Shown here: positions 35,155 through 43,988 of the stretch, piece by piece
Numbering within the stretch: position 1 is the stretch's first letter
How the letters are laid out: every line of letters begins with the position of its first letter
Origin: Verrucomicrobiota bacterium
GTDB taxonomy: Bacteria; Verrucomicrobiota; Verrucomicrobiia; Opitutales; Opitutaceae
Direction: 5' to 3'
DNA: 64,000 nucleotides
Assembly (NCBI GenBank): GCA_014584295.1
Contig: JACTNC010000053.1
Location: 403,560-467,559 of the forward strand
The notes under the pieces: model-generated
What the model was told of the DNA's origin: nothing
What the model saw: only the letters and a program-made list of their open reading frames with translations
Database searches by the model: none
Translations under genes and position numbers: made by a program

Positions 35155-36634
35155 GAATGGCCTCCTTGGTCCCCGCCGGAAGACCTGCCTTGCTTCGCCA
35201 CAGTCGCCAGGCCTCGATGCCGGCGAGCAGCATTCCGACAATCATGACAGCGGCGCCGAGGGTCGCGATTTGCGCAAGCACGGGACCCGGCGCGGGTTCT
35301 ATCGAATAACGACGGGGCACGCCGTATGCCCCGCTGACATAAAACGACAGCAGGAAAACAAGCATGCCTCCGAACATCAGGATCGAGATCAGCCAGGTCA
35401 TGGACTTGCGCGTCGCGCTTGCGGCACGCGACTCCAGAAGCAGGAACACCCAGCCCAATACGAACAGGAGGCATCCGCCCAGCAGGTAGGTGTGAAAGTG
35501 GGCCGGCACCCAGAGCGTATTGTGAAGGTGCACATTGAACGGCACGCTCGCGTCAATTTCCGCACCGATGCCGCCCACAACCCAGCCCAGCATGCCCAAG
35601 TAGAAAAAGAGTGCGCCGAGGGTCCATCGCATGCCGGAACGCCAGACAAGCATCAGCGCTCCAAACACCGTCACAACGGTCACCGGCAACGCCGAGAGAT
35701 AGGATGAGAGCTGTCCAATGTACTGCAGGATCTCGGGCTGCGCAAAATCCATGTACAGATGGTGAAAGTAGTTCGTCAGCGTCAGCGTCATGGAGGTCCA
35801 CCACGCCACGACGAAGACCTTCGACACGTGGTATTCGCGTCGGGTGGCAAACGGCAGGGCAACATAGATCACCCCTGCCAGCATGTAGATGATGAGGTTG
35901 GCGACCGTATGCGCCCAGAAGTAAGTCAGGTTCTTTGCCCACAGGGGATCAATCTGCACCTCCGGATCAATCCAGTGAACGACAAGGGCCACTCCCAGAA
36001 GCGTGGCTGCCATGCCGGCAATCAATCCATCCAGCCCGACCATGAAAGCGGGGAAGGATTCAGGGGGTGGAGGATGACGTCCGGAAGCGACAAAAGATTT
36101 TGAATGCCAGACATAGTCCCATCCGATCGCACCGCGATATCCGCCGTGCGCGCGCAGTACTCCGGAAAGCATCTGGCAGCACCAGATCATCCAACCCGCA
36201 TTGACAAAAACCAAGCCGATCAGGAATACGCCGGTCGACCAGTTGGGCCAGGTGCCGCGGAAGGGCATGGGATAGAGAAAAGTATAGAGGCTGCCGTAGC
36301 GGCCCACGAGGGTTGCCACGAGCACACCCACCACGCCCACCATGATCAACGCCCAGGCCGCCACTGCGAGCTTCGCACTCATGTTCACCTGCTGCCGCGT
36401 CAGGAACCAGATCGCACCCATCGCGCACACCATCATCGCCACAATCATGCCCGCGCCATGCAGCGTAAGGAGGGAATAAAAACCGTCCGGCGGCAGGGGA
36501 AGCCAACCCGCCTGCGAAGCGCGCATCGCAAGCCCTGCCAACAAGAGGAGACCCACCACCGCCAAGCCAGAGACCAGGTACAGTTTCATCACGCCGCGAC
36601 CGGGCGCAGCCTTGTCCGTAAGCAAGTCATTCAT
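35147..36634 (-). CDS. Cytochrome c oxidase subunit I, ba3 (B) type
   Basis: 495 residues, about 12 membrane segments. Haem and copper ligands fit the haem-copper oxidase fold: HGAGMIVAMM (low-spin haem His), FWAHTVANLIIY (Cu-B His), TNYFHHLYMD (two Cu-B His) and HNTLWVPAHFHTYLLGG (high-spin and low-spin haem His). B-type oxidases such as T. thermophilus ba3 pump protons with high oxygen affinity. The ATG at 36634 overlaps the subunit II stop by eight bases. A glycine-proline-rich loop (SGRHPPPPESFPAF) lies before helix VI. The family type (ba3 rather than aa3) is inferred from length and the small CuA subunit. Confidence 0.85.
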   Translation of the reverse strand: MNDLLTDKAAPGRGVMKLYLVSGLAVVGLLLLAGLAMRASQAGWLPLPPDGFYSLLTLHGAGMIVAMMVCAMGAIWFLTRQQVNMSAKLAVAAWALIMVGVVGVLVATLVGRYGSLYTFLYPMPFRGTWPNWSTGVFLIGLVFVNAGWMIWCCQMLSGVLRAHGGYRGAIGWDYVWHSKSFVASGRHPPPPESFPAFMVGLDGLIAGMAATLLGVALVVHWIDPEVQIDPLWAKNLTYFWAHTVANLIIYMLAGVIYVALPFATRREYHVSKVFVVAWWTSMTLTLTNYFHHLYMDFAQPEILQYIGQLSSYLSALPVTVVTVFGALMLVWRSGMRWTLGALFFYLGMLGWVVGGIGAEIDASVPFNVHLHNTLWVPAHFHTYLLGGCLLFVLGWVFLLLESRAASATRKSMTWLISILMFGGMLVFLLSFYVSGAYGVPRRYSIEPAPGPVLAQIATLGAAVMIVGMLLAGIEAWRLWRSKAGLPAGTKEAIHG

Positions 36635-37217
36635 GAGTAACCACCCCGTTTGAGCCGATTGCCGCGAGCGAGGGCAACCCGCTGCCGGCGCCTGCCTCGC
36701 CGACCGTGATTTCCTTCTGCATAATGGGGTGCCCCATGCCGCAGAATTCCAGGCACCGCACGAAGTAGCGGCCGGGTTTTTGGAAGGTGACATCCAGATA
36801 GTTCACGTAATCCGGCATCGCCTGGGTCTGCGCAATGAGCTGGCCATCCGGTGCGTAAATGCCGAATCCGTGTGTCACATCGGGTGTTTTCACCTCGAAG
36901 ATGATCCGCTGATTCACCGGAAACTGATCCGGCATGATGAAGAGAAACTGCCACGCCTCCACCGGCACACGCAGCGCGGGCTGCAAGGCCGCCGCCGTCC
37001 GCATGTAGGGAAAGAAGGGAAGTGATGCGAGAAACGTGCCCAGCAAACCTAAAAGAAGAAAAGCGAACCAGCGTCCGTGGATCGCATAGCCAAAGCGCGA
37101 GGCCTCCGCCTGCGGCTGCACAGTCAGCAGTGTGGATCGCGCAACAACGAAAAAGACCAGCGCGACAAACGCGGACAGGACAAAGAAGGCGATGAGCAGT
37201 TTTTCAGCGGCGTCCAT
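36627..37217 (-). CDS. Cytochrome c oxidase subunit II with CuA site
   Basis: 196 residues. Two N-terminal membrane segments (LLIAFFVLSAFVALVFFVVA and AFLLLGLLGTFLASLPFFPY) are followed by a cupredoxin domain. The CuA ligands are visible: the His in VTHGFGIYAPDG and the group VRCLEFCGMGHPIM with two Cys, His and Met. The domain docks cytochrome c on the outer face and passes electrons to subunit I. It starts the three-gene oxidase operon. Confidence 0.9.
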   Translation of the reverse strand: MDAAEKLLIAFFVLSAFVALVFFVVARSTLLTVQPQAEASRFGYAIHGRWFAFLLLGLLGTFLASLPFFPYMRTAAALQPALRVPVEAWQFLFIMPDQFPVNQRIIFEVKTPDVTHGFGIYAPDGQLIAQTQAMPDYVNYLDVTFQKPGRYFVRCLEFCGMGHPIMQKEITVGEAGAGSGLPSLAAIGSNGVVTHE

Positions 37218-37442
37218 GCGTAGAGGATTCCTCTCTTACTCGCGCCGTTCTGGCCGCGGTGCGGGCAAGCGTACCTAGACAGCTTCAGCGGACGGGGTCA
37301 ACACTTCCGACAAGATCTAAGTGGATTTTTTCGTTGCACAAATAACGTATGGACGACGGAAAACGCGTTTGGCCGAATCACCTTTCTCGCACGTCCCTCT
37401 CACAATCGGCTGTGGATTGTCAGCGTTGATAACCGGAACCCT

Positions 37443-37460
37443 GTGTCACGGGTGTAACAC
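37443..37460 (+). promoter_or_regulatory. Inverted repeat directly upstream of the broken antitoxin gene
   Basis: GTGTCAC (37443-37449) and GTAACAC (37454-37460) form a seven-base inverted repeat with one mismatch and end right at the ATG of the antitoxin relic at 37461. Antitoxins commonly bind such a palindrome at their own start. The rest of the 243-base gap between 37218 and 37460 shows no gene. Confidence 0.4.
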
Positions 37461-37756
37461 ATGACTACCACGACCAAGTCCATCCGGCTCACTGCCCAGG
37501 AGAAAAGCGGATTGATGCACTCGCGCGCAAACGCGGTATGCGCCCAGCCACGTATATCAAGGCCGCCGCTCTGGCCGGTCCTCCCGCGTCCGACCTTGCC
37601 CGCCTTTCCCGACTGGAGAAGGTCACAGTCGCAGTGCTGAAGGCCGTCGAGGACGAGATGGATGCACGCTTGGGAGACACCGCCTGGGCTCGACATCTCA
37701 AGAGCGGCTCACGGCTGCTCAAGCCTGAGGAAATCTGGCGTGAACCGGGAGTATAG
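37461..37756 (+). pseudogene. Frameshifted ribbon-helix-helix antitoxin-like gene
   Basis: The first frame reads MTTTTKSIRLTAQEK and then loses sense. One base out of frame the sequence continues as RIDALARKRGMRPATYIKAAALAG and on to RLLKPEEIWREPGV. Together they make a normal 97-residue antitoxin with a strand-helix-helix N-terminus. A one-base deletion near 37506-37511 would explain the split. No toxin gene follows in the expected place. A sequencing error cannot be excluded. Confidence 0.6.
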
Positions 37757-38233
37757 AATAAGCGCCGAAGCAGCGGTGCAGGAAACACCCCGGGTCCCTT
37801 CAAGGTTGGCACTCCCGAGAGTCCGGGAAATGGAATCGGCAGGATTGTCCAGGAAGCCATCGCCTGCAACCGGGCGGGACTGAAGCTTCGCGTCATCATC
37901 GCGCACAAATTCACGAGCCTGCTGACATTCCTCACTGCTAACGACTGGAAGTATGCCACGGGCAAAGGCGGAGAAACCTCGAACATCAAATTGGACCAGG
38001 ATGTCGTTCTCGGTTTTCTTCAATCCCTGTACCAGAAAGTCATCTCGGAACTTCAGAAGTCCCCCGAGGCTGTCAACGGATCACAGGGACCCGCGAGGGG
38101 TGCCTTGTACAGATGCTATGTGGAAACAAGGAAAGTGCGAAACATCCTTCCGATGTCACTGCATGTCTACCATCTGAATTACTGGACCCCTACGTTCATG
38201 CGGCCAAGAACAACGTGGACATGTCGCAGATGA
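37757..38233 (+). other. Open reading frame fragment without a start codon
   Basis: The same frame as the end of the antitoxin relic stays open from 37757 to 38233. It encodes GNGIGRIVQEAIACNRAGLK, LLTFLTANDWKYATGKGG, IKLDQDVVLGFLQSLYQKVI and YVETRKVRNILPMSLHVYHL. The amino-acid usage looks protein-like (GC-rich third positions, no stops), but there is no convincing start codon at the upstream end and I recognise no family. It may be the C-terminal remnant of a gene whose front was deleted. It overlaps the first part of the TonB receptor remnant in another frame. Confidence 0.4.
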
Positions 38234-38305
38234 ATCCGCGCGACATGGATCCCTTGATCCGCCCACAGCCCATCTGGGGCAGGCATCCGGAGGCACCGTC
38301 GGTCA

Positions 38306-40576
38306 GTGGAAGCGCCACGCCTTCGTTGGCCGGGTGGTCGTGGCACGCAGGACTGGCGTATCACAAGCTCCCACATGAGCCAGTTGCCCGGTTTCAACAA
38401 CCCAACGCTGCTCGACAGGGATACCTTCGATTTCGTGAAACATCTCTATGCCGGAGACACCGCCACCATTCGTGACAAGTTCAATGTCCAGGAGGTGACG
38501 CTTGAGCAGCAGTTCCTCCGACATTCGTTCGGGTTCGAGCTCACAGCCAACCGTCAGAAAATGGACAGCTACCGGTACGCACCCTACAATACAGGCTTTG
38601 CCCGCGCTGTGAGTATCGACATCTCCGAGGCTTTGCCGGTCTCGGTAGTCATGCCCTCCACCGGCAATAATCCGGCAATGCTCGCCAACCCAAATCTTGG
38701 CCGCCCCGTTGTTACCGCGACAACTTACAGCCAGTCGGACACAATCAATCGTCGGGAGAATTTTCGTGCAACGGGTTTTGCCATGCACGATTTCAACAAG
38801 AGTCTTGGAGAAACGTGGGGTCGCTGGCTCGGACATCACACTCTCAGTGGCCTCTTTCAAGAGACGAGCACCAACGTCCGCAGGTATCAGGAAACCCTCA
38901 ACTGGCAGAGTGACCTTGTGGACCTCTCCTCCCAGGCGACATTTGGACAACTCCTCAATGATGGTCGAAGGACCGTCAATTCCTACATCTATGTTGGCGA
39001 CAGCATGCTCAACACGACGAGCGCAGATCAGGTACGTATCACCCAGTTTCCGCTCTCACGCGTCTCTCTTCCTGTGCCGAACAAGAAAGTTCGTCTAACG
39101 TATTGGGATAACACTGCCAGGCAGATCCGGGAAACGGAGGCCTATGCCATGTGGGTGCCACACCACGGCTCCAACATTAGCGAGCAACAGGTGGATTCCA
39201 CCGCGATCATTCTCCAAAGCCGCATGCTCGATGGCCATCTTGTCACCATTTTCGCCGAGCGTTCAGACGATGTGCGCAACTATGAGATCATCCCCGAAGG
39301 CAACGTCCGCCTGCCTAGCGGAGCCTTTGACCCGGCTACTTTGGTTCTTCAGAATATGCCCTCCTCTACGCAGAAAGGGCGCACGCGCACGACGAGCGTT
39401 GTCGCACGCTTCCCAGAGAAATACCTCTTCGAGCTGCCGTTTGGTGCCGACCTGCGCATCCACTATTTCGAATCGCAAACCTTCGAGCCAGCCGGAATCG
39501 CCCGTACTCTCTACAATGAAATAATCCCTAATCCCTCGGGAGTGACGAAGGAGCATGGCTTTGGCCTCGATCTTCTCAATCGTCGCCTCTCCATCAACGC
39601 AACCTGGTACGAGACCAGCAGTACCGGCGCCCGCAACAATACTGGAATGGGCATGATCAATACGTGGATTGGAGTTGGCGCAAACAACTACCTGGCTCGC
39701 GCCGCGCAATGGGAGCAGGCGGGACGCAAGGTGACTGAAATCCCAGGTGCGGCTGCCGCAGGATTCACCGACGACTGGAACAAGTACTATGATGCCATCA
39801 TCGGGCTGGCACCTGAACCCTTCCGAAGTGCGATCGGCATGGAGTTCAACCGCACCACTGGGGCAGTTTCCGGCCCGGGAATCGAGGGACTCAATTCCAC
39901 CTTCGACTTTGTTGCCAAGGGCATGGAGCTGGAACTGGCGGGATCCATAACGGACCGGTGGAACGTCATCCTCAACCTTGCCCAGCAGCGAACGGTCCAA
40001 AGCAACACACTTCCTGGCGTGCTCGATTTCGTCCGCAAGGTTGAGGAAAACATCATAGCATCTGGTCTTGCCAACGTATCCGATGCACCTGGTTTGGCCG
40101 AAGGGGATACATTTCTCACGCGCTGGCGCAAGGTTGCCATCAGCCCGATCCAAAACGAAATTGCGAAGGATGGAAAGCAGTCCCAGGAGCAGCGCGAGTG
40201 GCGTATGAATCTCGTCTCGAGCTACCGTTTCACCTCAGGCCGACTCAAGGGCGTCACAGTTGGTGCAGTTGGCCGCTGGCAGAGCAAAGCAGCTATTGGC
40301 TATGCCATACGGGAAGGAGAGGGCGATGCTCTCATCAACGATCTTGAACATCCCTTCTTTGCTCCGTCGGAATTCAATGCCGACGCCTTCGCCTCCTATC
40401 GCCGCCGGATCTGGAAGAACAAGGTCGACTGGACGCTTCAACTCAATGCCCGCAATCTGGTCGGCGGCGGCAACAATGATTTCATCCCCGTCTCCATCGA
40501 TCCCCTCGGCCATGTCAATGCGATCCGGACCTCACCAGAACGCCAATTCCTCCTCACCAGCACATTCCGATTCTGA
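38306..40576 (+). pseudogene. TonB-dependent receptor, barrel part only (N-terminus lost)
   Basis: 756 residues from a GTG that is not a natural start. The sequence is an outer-membrane beta barrel of the verrucomicrobial TonB-receptor type (FNNPTLLDRDTFDFVKHLYAGD, TIRDKFNVQEVTLEQQFLRH, and the C-terminal RNLVGGGNNDFIPVSIDPLG and RQFLLTSTFRF ending in Phe). The signal peptide, the plug domain and the TonB box are missing. An upstream stretch in another frame (NNVDMSQMNPRDMDPLIRPQ at about 38200-38270) looks like the lost continuation, implying a frameshift near 38290. The gene cannot make a working receptor as it stands. Confidence 0.75.
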
Positions 40577-41023
40577 ACCCAAGACGCAGTGTGTTCTTTG
40601 AATCATCGACTCCCGATGTGCGTGCTGACATCGCAGAGCAGGTAACAAGCACGGGCACTCTTCATCCAAAACACAATCGAAAGGGCCCGCTCATCGTACC
40701 ACGCGGGTCAGACACCTGACATCCAGGCATTGGCAGCGCTGCTCCACGATTTAGCCGGTCGCGACAGCCGGGTCATTTCTACCGAGGCACGAGGCGAAAG
40801 CCTTGAGCCTCAAGTGCGCAAAGCCCTTGGGCTCTGAACGGTCCTTTCGGTTTGGCCTCGCTCCAACTCATCACGCGGCCTTTCCATGCGCACAGGACTC
40901 GCACGGTAGGCCCTTCAGCTGAGCCACAAGTTCCACAATGCCATAGACTCACGATTGCCAGATGGCGGGTGACAACCGTCGGGTTTGTCATAGCGTGAGA
41001 ATCCTTCCTCATTCTTTCCACGC
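40577..41023. other. Intergenic region between the receptor relic and the signalling locus
   Basis: No gene is supported in these 447 bases. Near the end lies a hairpin with TGACAACC (40970-40977) and GGTTTGTCA (40982-40990), separated by four bases and with one bulged base, 34 bases before the tlpA start. It could be an operator or a leader hairpin. The rest shows no RNA or repeat that I recognise. Confidence 0.45.
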
Positions 41024-42211
41024 ATGAAACCCTTAATTCTCGGATCCCTGATTGTCGCGCTCTCGCTCCCGGTCATGCTACCGGCCCAATCGGCGGAGGC
41101 CGACAAGGCGTTCGCCGCCTTTGAGGCCTCCAAGCGGCCCACTCCTCCGAGCGGGCTCGACACATCCGACCGCGCTGCCCAACTGCGCTGGGCCGATTCC
41201 GCCCAGCAGGAGCTCGGCAAACGCGGCCTCGATCTCATCGCTGCCTACCCCAACGATCCGCGCCGTTGGGAGGTCGTCCAGTTCATCAGCTCCGGCATCC
41301 GACCCTATTTCGTGAAGGAGATCGGCCCGGATTTCGCCACCGTTGGTATGAAGGCTGTGGTCATCGACGAGACGGCCAAGGCCAAGTGGACAGCCAAGCT
41401 GGCGGAACTCCGGCAGGCAATGGCCACCGCCACCGACGTCCCGCCCGGCCCGCGTGAGGAGATGGATTGGAGTGACTTCGCCAAGGACTTTCGCGCCACG
41501 ACACAGGCGAAAACCAACGGCCAGCCCTATGACTACTCGGTTTTTCTCCCGCGCTTTGAAGCCCACGCGGCAAAATTCGCCGATCTCACCGATACAATCA
41601 TCCGGCGCGCGGATGACTACCTGGGAGCCTTGGCTCGCTACGATGAACCCGCCGCCGCCGCGGCCTGGGTCAGGTTGGCTGCCAAGAGCCCAAGCGATGC
41701 CCTGCGTGCCCACGCGAAACAGAAAGTGGAATTCGCCGAGGTGATGTCCCGTCCGCTTGATATCGCCTTCACCGCCGCGGACGGGCGCAAGGTCGATCTG
41801 AAGGATCTGCGCGGCAAGGTCGTGCTGATTGATTTCTGGGCCACCTGGTGCGGTCCTTGCATCGCCGAGCTACCCAACGTGAAGAAGGTCTACTCCGAAT
41901 ACCACGACAAAGGTTTCGAGATCGTGGGAATAGCCCTGGAGAACGCCAAACTCACGCCGAAGGACACACCGGAACAGAAGGAAAAGAAACTTGCAGCTGC
42001 GAGAAAGGTGCTCACTGATTTCACAACGAAGGAGGCCATGAGCTGGCCGCAATACTTCGACGGCAAGTGGTGGAACAATGACATCTCCACCAAGTATTTC
42101 ATCCAAGGAATCCCCGCCATGTTCCTGCTCGACCAGCAAGGCAAGGTCGTAACCACCAACGCCCGTGGCGAAAAGCTCGAATCCGAGGTAAGACGCCTGC
42201 TGGGGCTTTGA
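41024..42211 (+). CDS. Exported TlpA-like thioredoxin-domain protein with a long N-terminal helical region (first copy)
   Basis: 395 residues. A signal peptide (LILGSLIVALSLPVMLPAQS) is followed by a helical region of about 210 residues and a C-terminal TlpA/redoxin domain from about residue 240, with GRKVDLKDLRGKVVLIDFWA, the active site WCGPC (W275-C279) and the cis-proline region GIPAMFLLDQQGKVV. Such proteins reduce disulfides or handle haem and copper in the periplasm. It opens the locus and is 115 bases before the sigma factor gene. The N-terminal region has no close analogue in classical TlpA and is shared in style with the copy at 47223. Confidence 0.82.
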   Translation: MKPLILGSLIVALSLPVMLPAQSAEADKAFAAFEASKRPTPPSGLDTSDRAAQLRWADSAQQELGKRGLDLIAAYPNDPRRWEVVQFISSGIRPYFVKEIGPDFATVGMKAVVIDETAKAKWTAKLAELRQAMATATDVPPGPREEMDWSDFAKDFRATTQAKTNGQPYDYSVFLPRFEAHAAKFADLTDTIIRRADDYLGALARYDEPAAAAAWVRLAAKSPSDALRAHAKQKVEFAEVMSRPLDIAFTAADGRKVDLKDLRGKVVLIDFWATWCGPCIAELPNVKKVYSEYHDKGFEIVGIALENAKLTPKDTPEQKEKKLAAARKVLTDFTTKEAMSWPQYFDGKWWNNDISTKYFIQGIPAMFLLDQQGKVVTTNARGEKLESEVRRLLGL

Positions 42212-42326
42212 TGAACCGACTCACGGGGCGCCGACCGATCTGCCGCCTTTGGACACAGGATTGAAATCCGGATTGATAGCGGGAATGCAACAGGACTGAA
42301 CTTTCACCTGCCGGTCTTGCTTCTCT

Positions 42327-42890
42327 GTGCTCGATTTTCGCACGAAAGCAGGCGAGCCTGCCGGAGTGCCTCCCCTGGAAGCTGAACACGCGCAATGGTT
42401 CGCGACCGAGGTGCAGCCGCATGGCGGCGCACTTCGGTCGTGGCTTCTTGCCCGGTTCCCCACCCTGCCGGATGTCGACGATCTTGTGCAGGAGAGCATG
42501 GTGCGGCTGATCCGGGCACGCGAGGCCGGCCCGGTCGGCTCCGCCCGCGCACTGCTGTTCACCGCCGCGCGCAATCTGGCGCTCGACGCCGTACGCCGTC
42601 AGCGCGTCGTGAACTTCGAGCCGATTACGGAAGATACGCCGTCGTTCGTCTTAGCGGACAGTACCGATGTCGTCGAAACCGTCAGCAAACAGCAGGAGCT
42701 CGAACTCTTGACGCGGGCCATCCAGTCCCTCCCAGGCCGCTGCCGCGAGGTCTTCACCCTGCGCACTGCCTACGGGCTGACGCAGCGGCAGATTGCGGAC
42801 AAGCTGGGCGTTTCCCTGAGCACGGTTGAAAAGCAGTTCGCCCAGGGCATCCGGCTGTGCGCAATCTTCTTCGCAAATGGAGGGCGATGA
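42327..42890 (+). CDS. ECF RNA polymerase sigma factor (FecI-like)
   Basis: 187 residues from GTG at 42327. Region 2 is visible as PDVDDLVQESMVRLIRAREAG, LLFTAARNLALDAVRRQR. Region 4 is ELLTRAIQSLPGRCREVFTL and GLTQRQIADKLGVSLSTVEKQFAQG. FecI-type sigma factors are held inactive by a FecR-type anti-sigma protein and activated by signals from an outer-membrane receptor. The FecR gene follows after four bases. Target promoters cannot be named from the sequence, but the TonB receptor gene downstream is the usual target. Confidence 0.92.
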   Translation: MLDFRTKAGEPAGVPPLEAEHAQWFATEVQPHGGALRSWLLARFPTLPDVDDLVQESMVRLIRAREAGPVGSARALLFTAARNLALDAVRRQRVVNFEPITEDTPSFVLADSTDVVETVSKQQELELLTRAIQSLPGRCREVFTLRTAYGLTQRQIADKLGVSLSTVEKQFAQGIRLCAIFFANGGR

Positions 42891-42894
42891 TACG

Positions 42895-43905
42895 ATGAAA
42901 TCCAAGCCTCCCTCCCACCCCAACGACGCGATCCCCGACACGATCGCGGAAGCCGCTGCAATCTGGCTCGCGCGCCGTGATAGAGGTCTGAACGCGGCCG
43001 AGCAGGACGCTTACCTGCAGTGGCTGCACGCCGATCCTCGGCACTCCCAGGCTGTTGCCCAACACGCCGCCGCCCTCGGACGCATGATGCAGCTTCAGGA
43101 ATGGCAACCCGGTCATGACACCGAGCCTAACCCGCATCTCTTCGCCCCTTCACGCCGCCCCCGCCTGTGGCTGTGGTCACTCGGCCTGGCAGCAGCCGCT
43201 GCTCTGGCCGTGGGCCTCTTCCTGCGGACACCCGCGCCGATACCTGCACCGGCGGTTGCACCGAGGAACTATCTCCACGTCAACGAGAGACTGGCATTGC
43301 CCGACGGCTCCCGGGTCGAACTGAAAGACGGCAGCCATCTGGTTGTCCAGTATTCCGATGCCGAACGTCGCGTGAAACTCATGGGCGGCGAAGCCCATTT
43401 CAGCGTCTGGAAGGACGCTGCGAGGCCGTTTGTCGTCGAAGTCTCAGGCATAGAGGTCCGCGCCGTAGGCACCGCCTTCAACGTGCGCCTCAGTGACCAG
43501 GCTGTGGAGGTTCTTGTGACAGAGGGTCGCGTAAAAGTGGCACAAGGATCCGATACGATTACGCCTCTGTTGGTGTCCGTCAGGGAGCGCGCCGTCGTAC
43601 CGCTTGCGGCTACGGAAACTCCGGTAGTCGCTCCGGTGACGAATGATGAAATTGTCAGTGAACTGGCCTGGCAGGCTCCGAGGCTGCAGTTTCACGAGAC
43701 ACCTCTGATTGAGGCCGTTGCGGAGTTCAATCGGCTGAACAGGCACCAACTCGTGATTGGCGACCCTGAGCTGAACAACCTGCGCATTGGTGGCACTTTC
43801 CGCCCCGACAATGTCGAGGCATTTGTCCGGCTCCTGGGCACCACGCTGGGTGTGCGCGCGGAGGCGGCGGGTGAGGATTGCACCGAACTGCGCCAAGGCC
43901 GCTGA
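42895..43905 (+). CDS. FecR-like anti-sigma regulator with C-terminal STN-like module
   Basis: 336 residues from the ATG at 42895, with GGAGGG eight to ten bases upstream. Order: an N-terminal cytoplasmic domain with the DUF4880-type pattern AAAIWLARRDRGLNAAEQDAYLQWLHADP, one membrane segment (LWLWSLGLAAAAALAVGLFL, about 93-112), a periplasmic FecR domain with LPDGSRVELKDGSHLVVQYS and GTAFNVRLSDQAVEVLVTEG, then an STN-like end (LIEAVAEFNRLNRHQLVIGD, LRIGGTFRPDNVEAFVRLL). It should bind the sigma factor inside and the TonB receptor signalling domain outside. Intact. Confidence 0.9.
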   Translation: MKSKPPSHPNDAIPDTIAEAAAIWLARRDRGLNAAEQDAYLQWLHADPRHSQAVAQHAAALGRMMQLQEWQPGHDTEPNPHLFAPSRRPRLWLWSLGLAAAAALAVGLFLRTPAPIPAPAVAPRNYLHVNERLALPDGSRVELKDGSHLVVQYSDAERRVKLMGGEAHFSVWKDAARPFVVEVSGIEVRAVGTAFNVRLSDQAVEVLVTEGRVKVAQGSDTITPLLVSVRERAVVPLAATETPVVAPVTNDEIVSELAWQAPRLQFHETPLIEAVAEFNRLNRHQLVIGDPELNNLRIGGTFRPDNVEAFVRLLGTTLGVRAEAAGEDCTELRQGR

Positions 43906-43988
43906 CCATCCGCGTCAGGAATTTCGACGGGCTCGTTACGGCTTTTCCGGGCCGGCTCGTCTACAGTGCTGCACACCGGTCATACACC

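Noticed and set aside
39263..40153. 296-residue minus-strand reading
   Set aside because: It is antisense to the barrel of the TonB receptor remnant and shows no family pattern.
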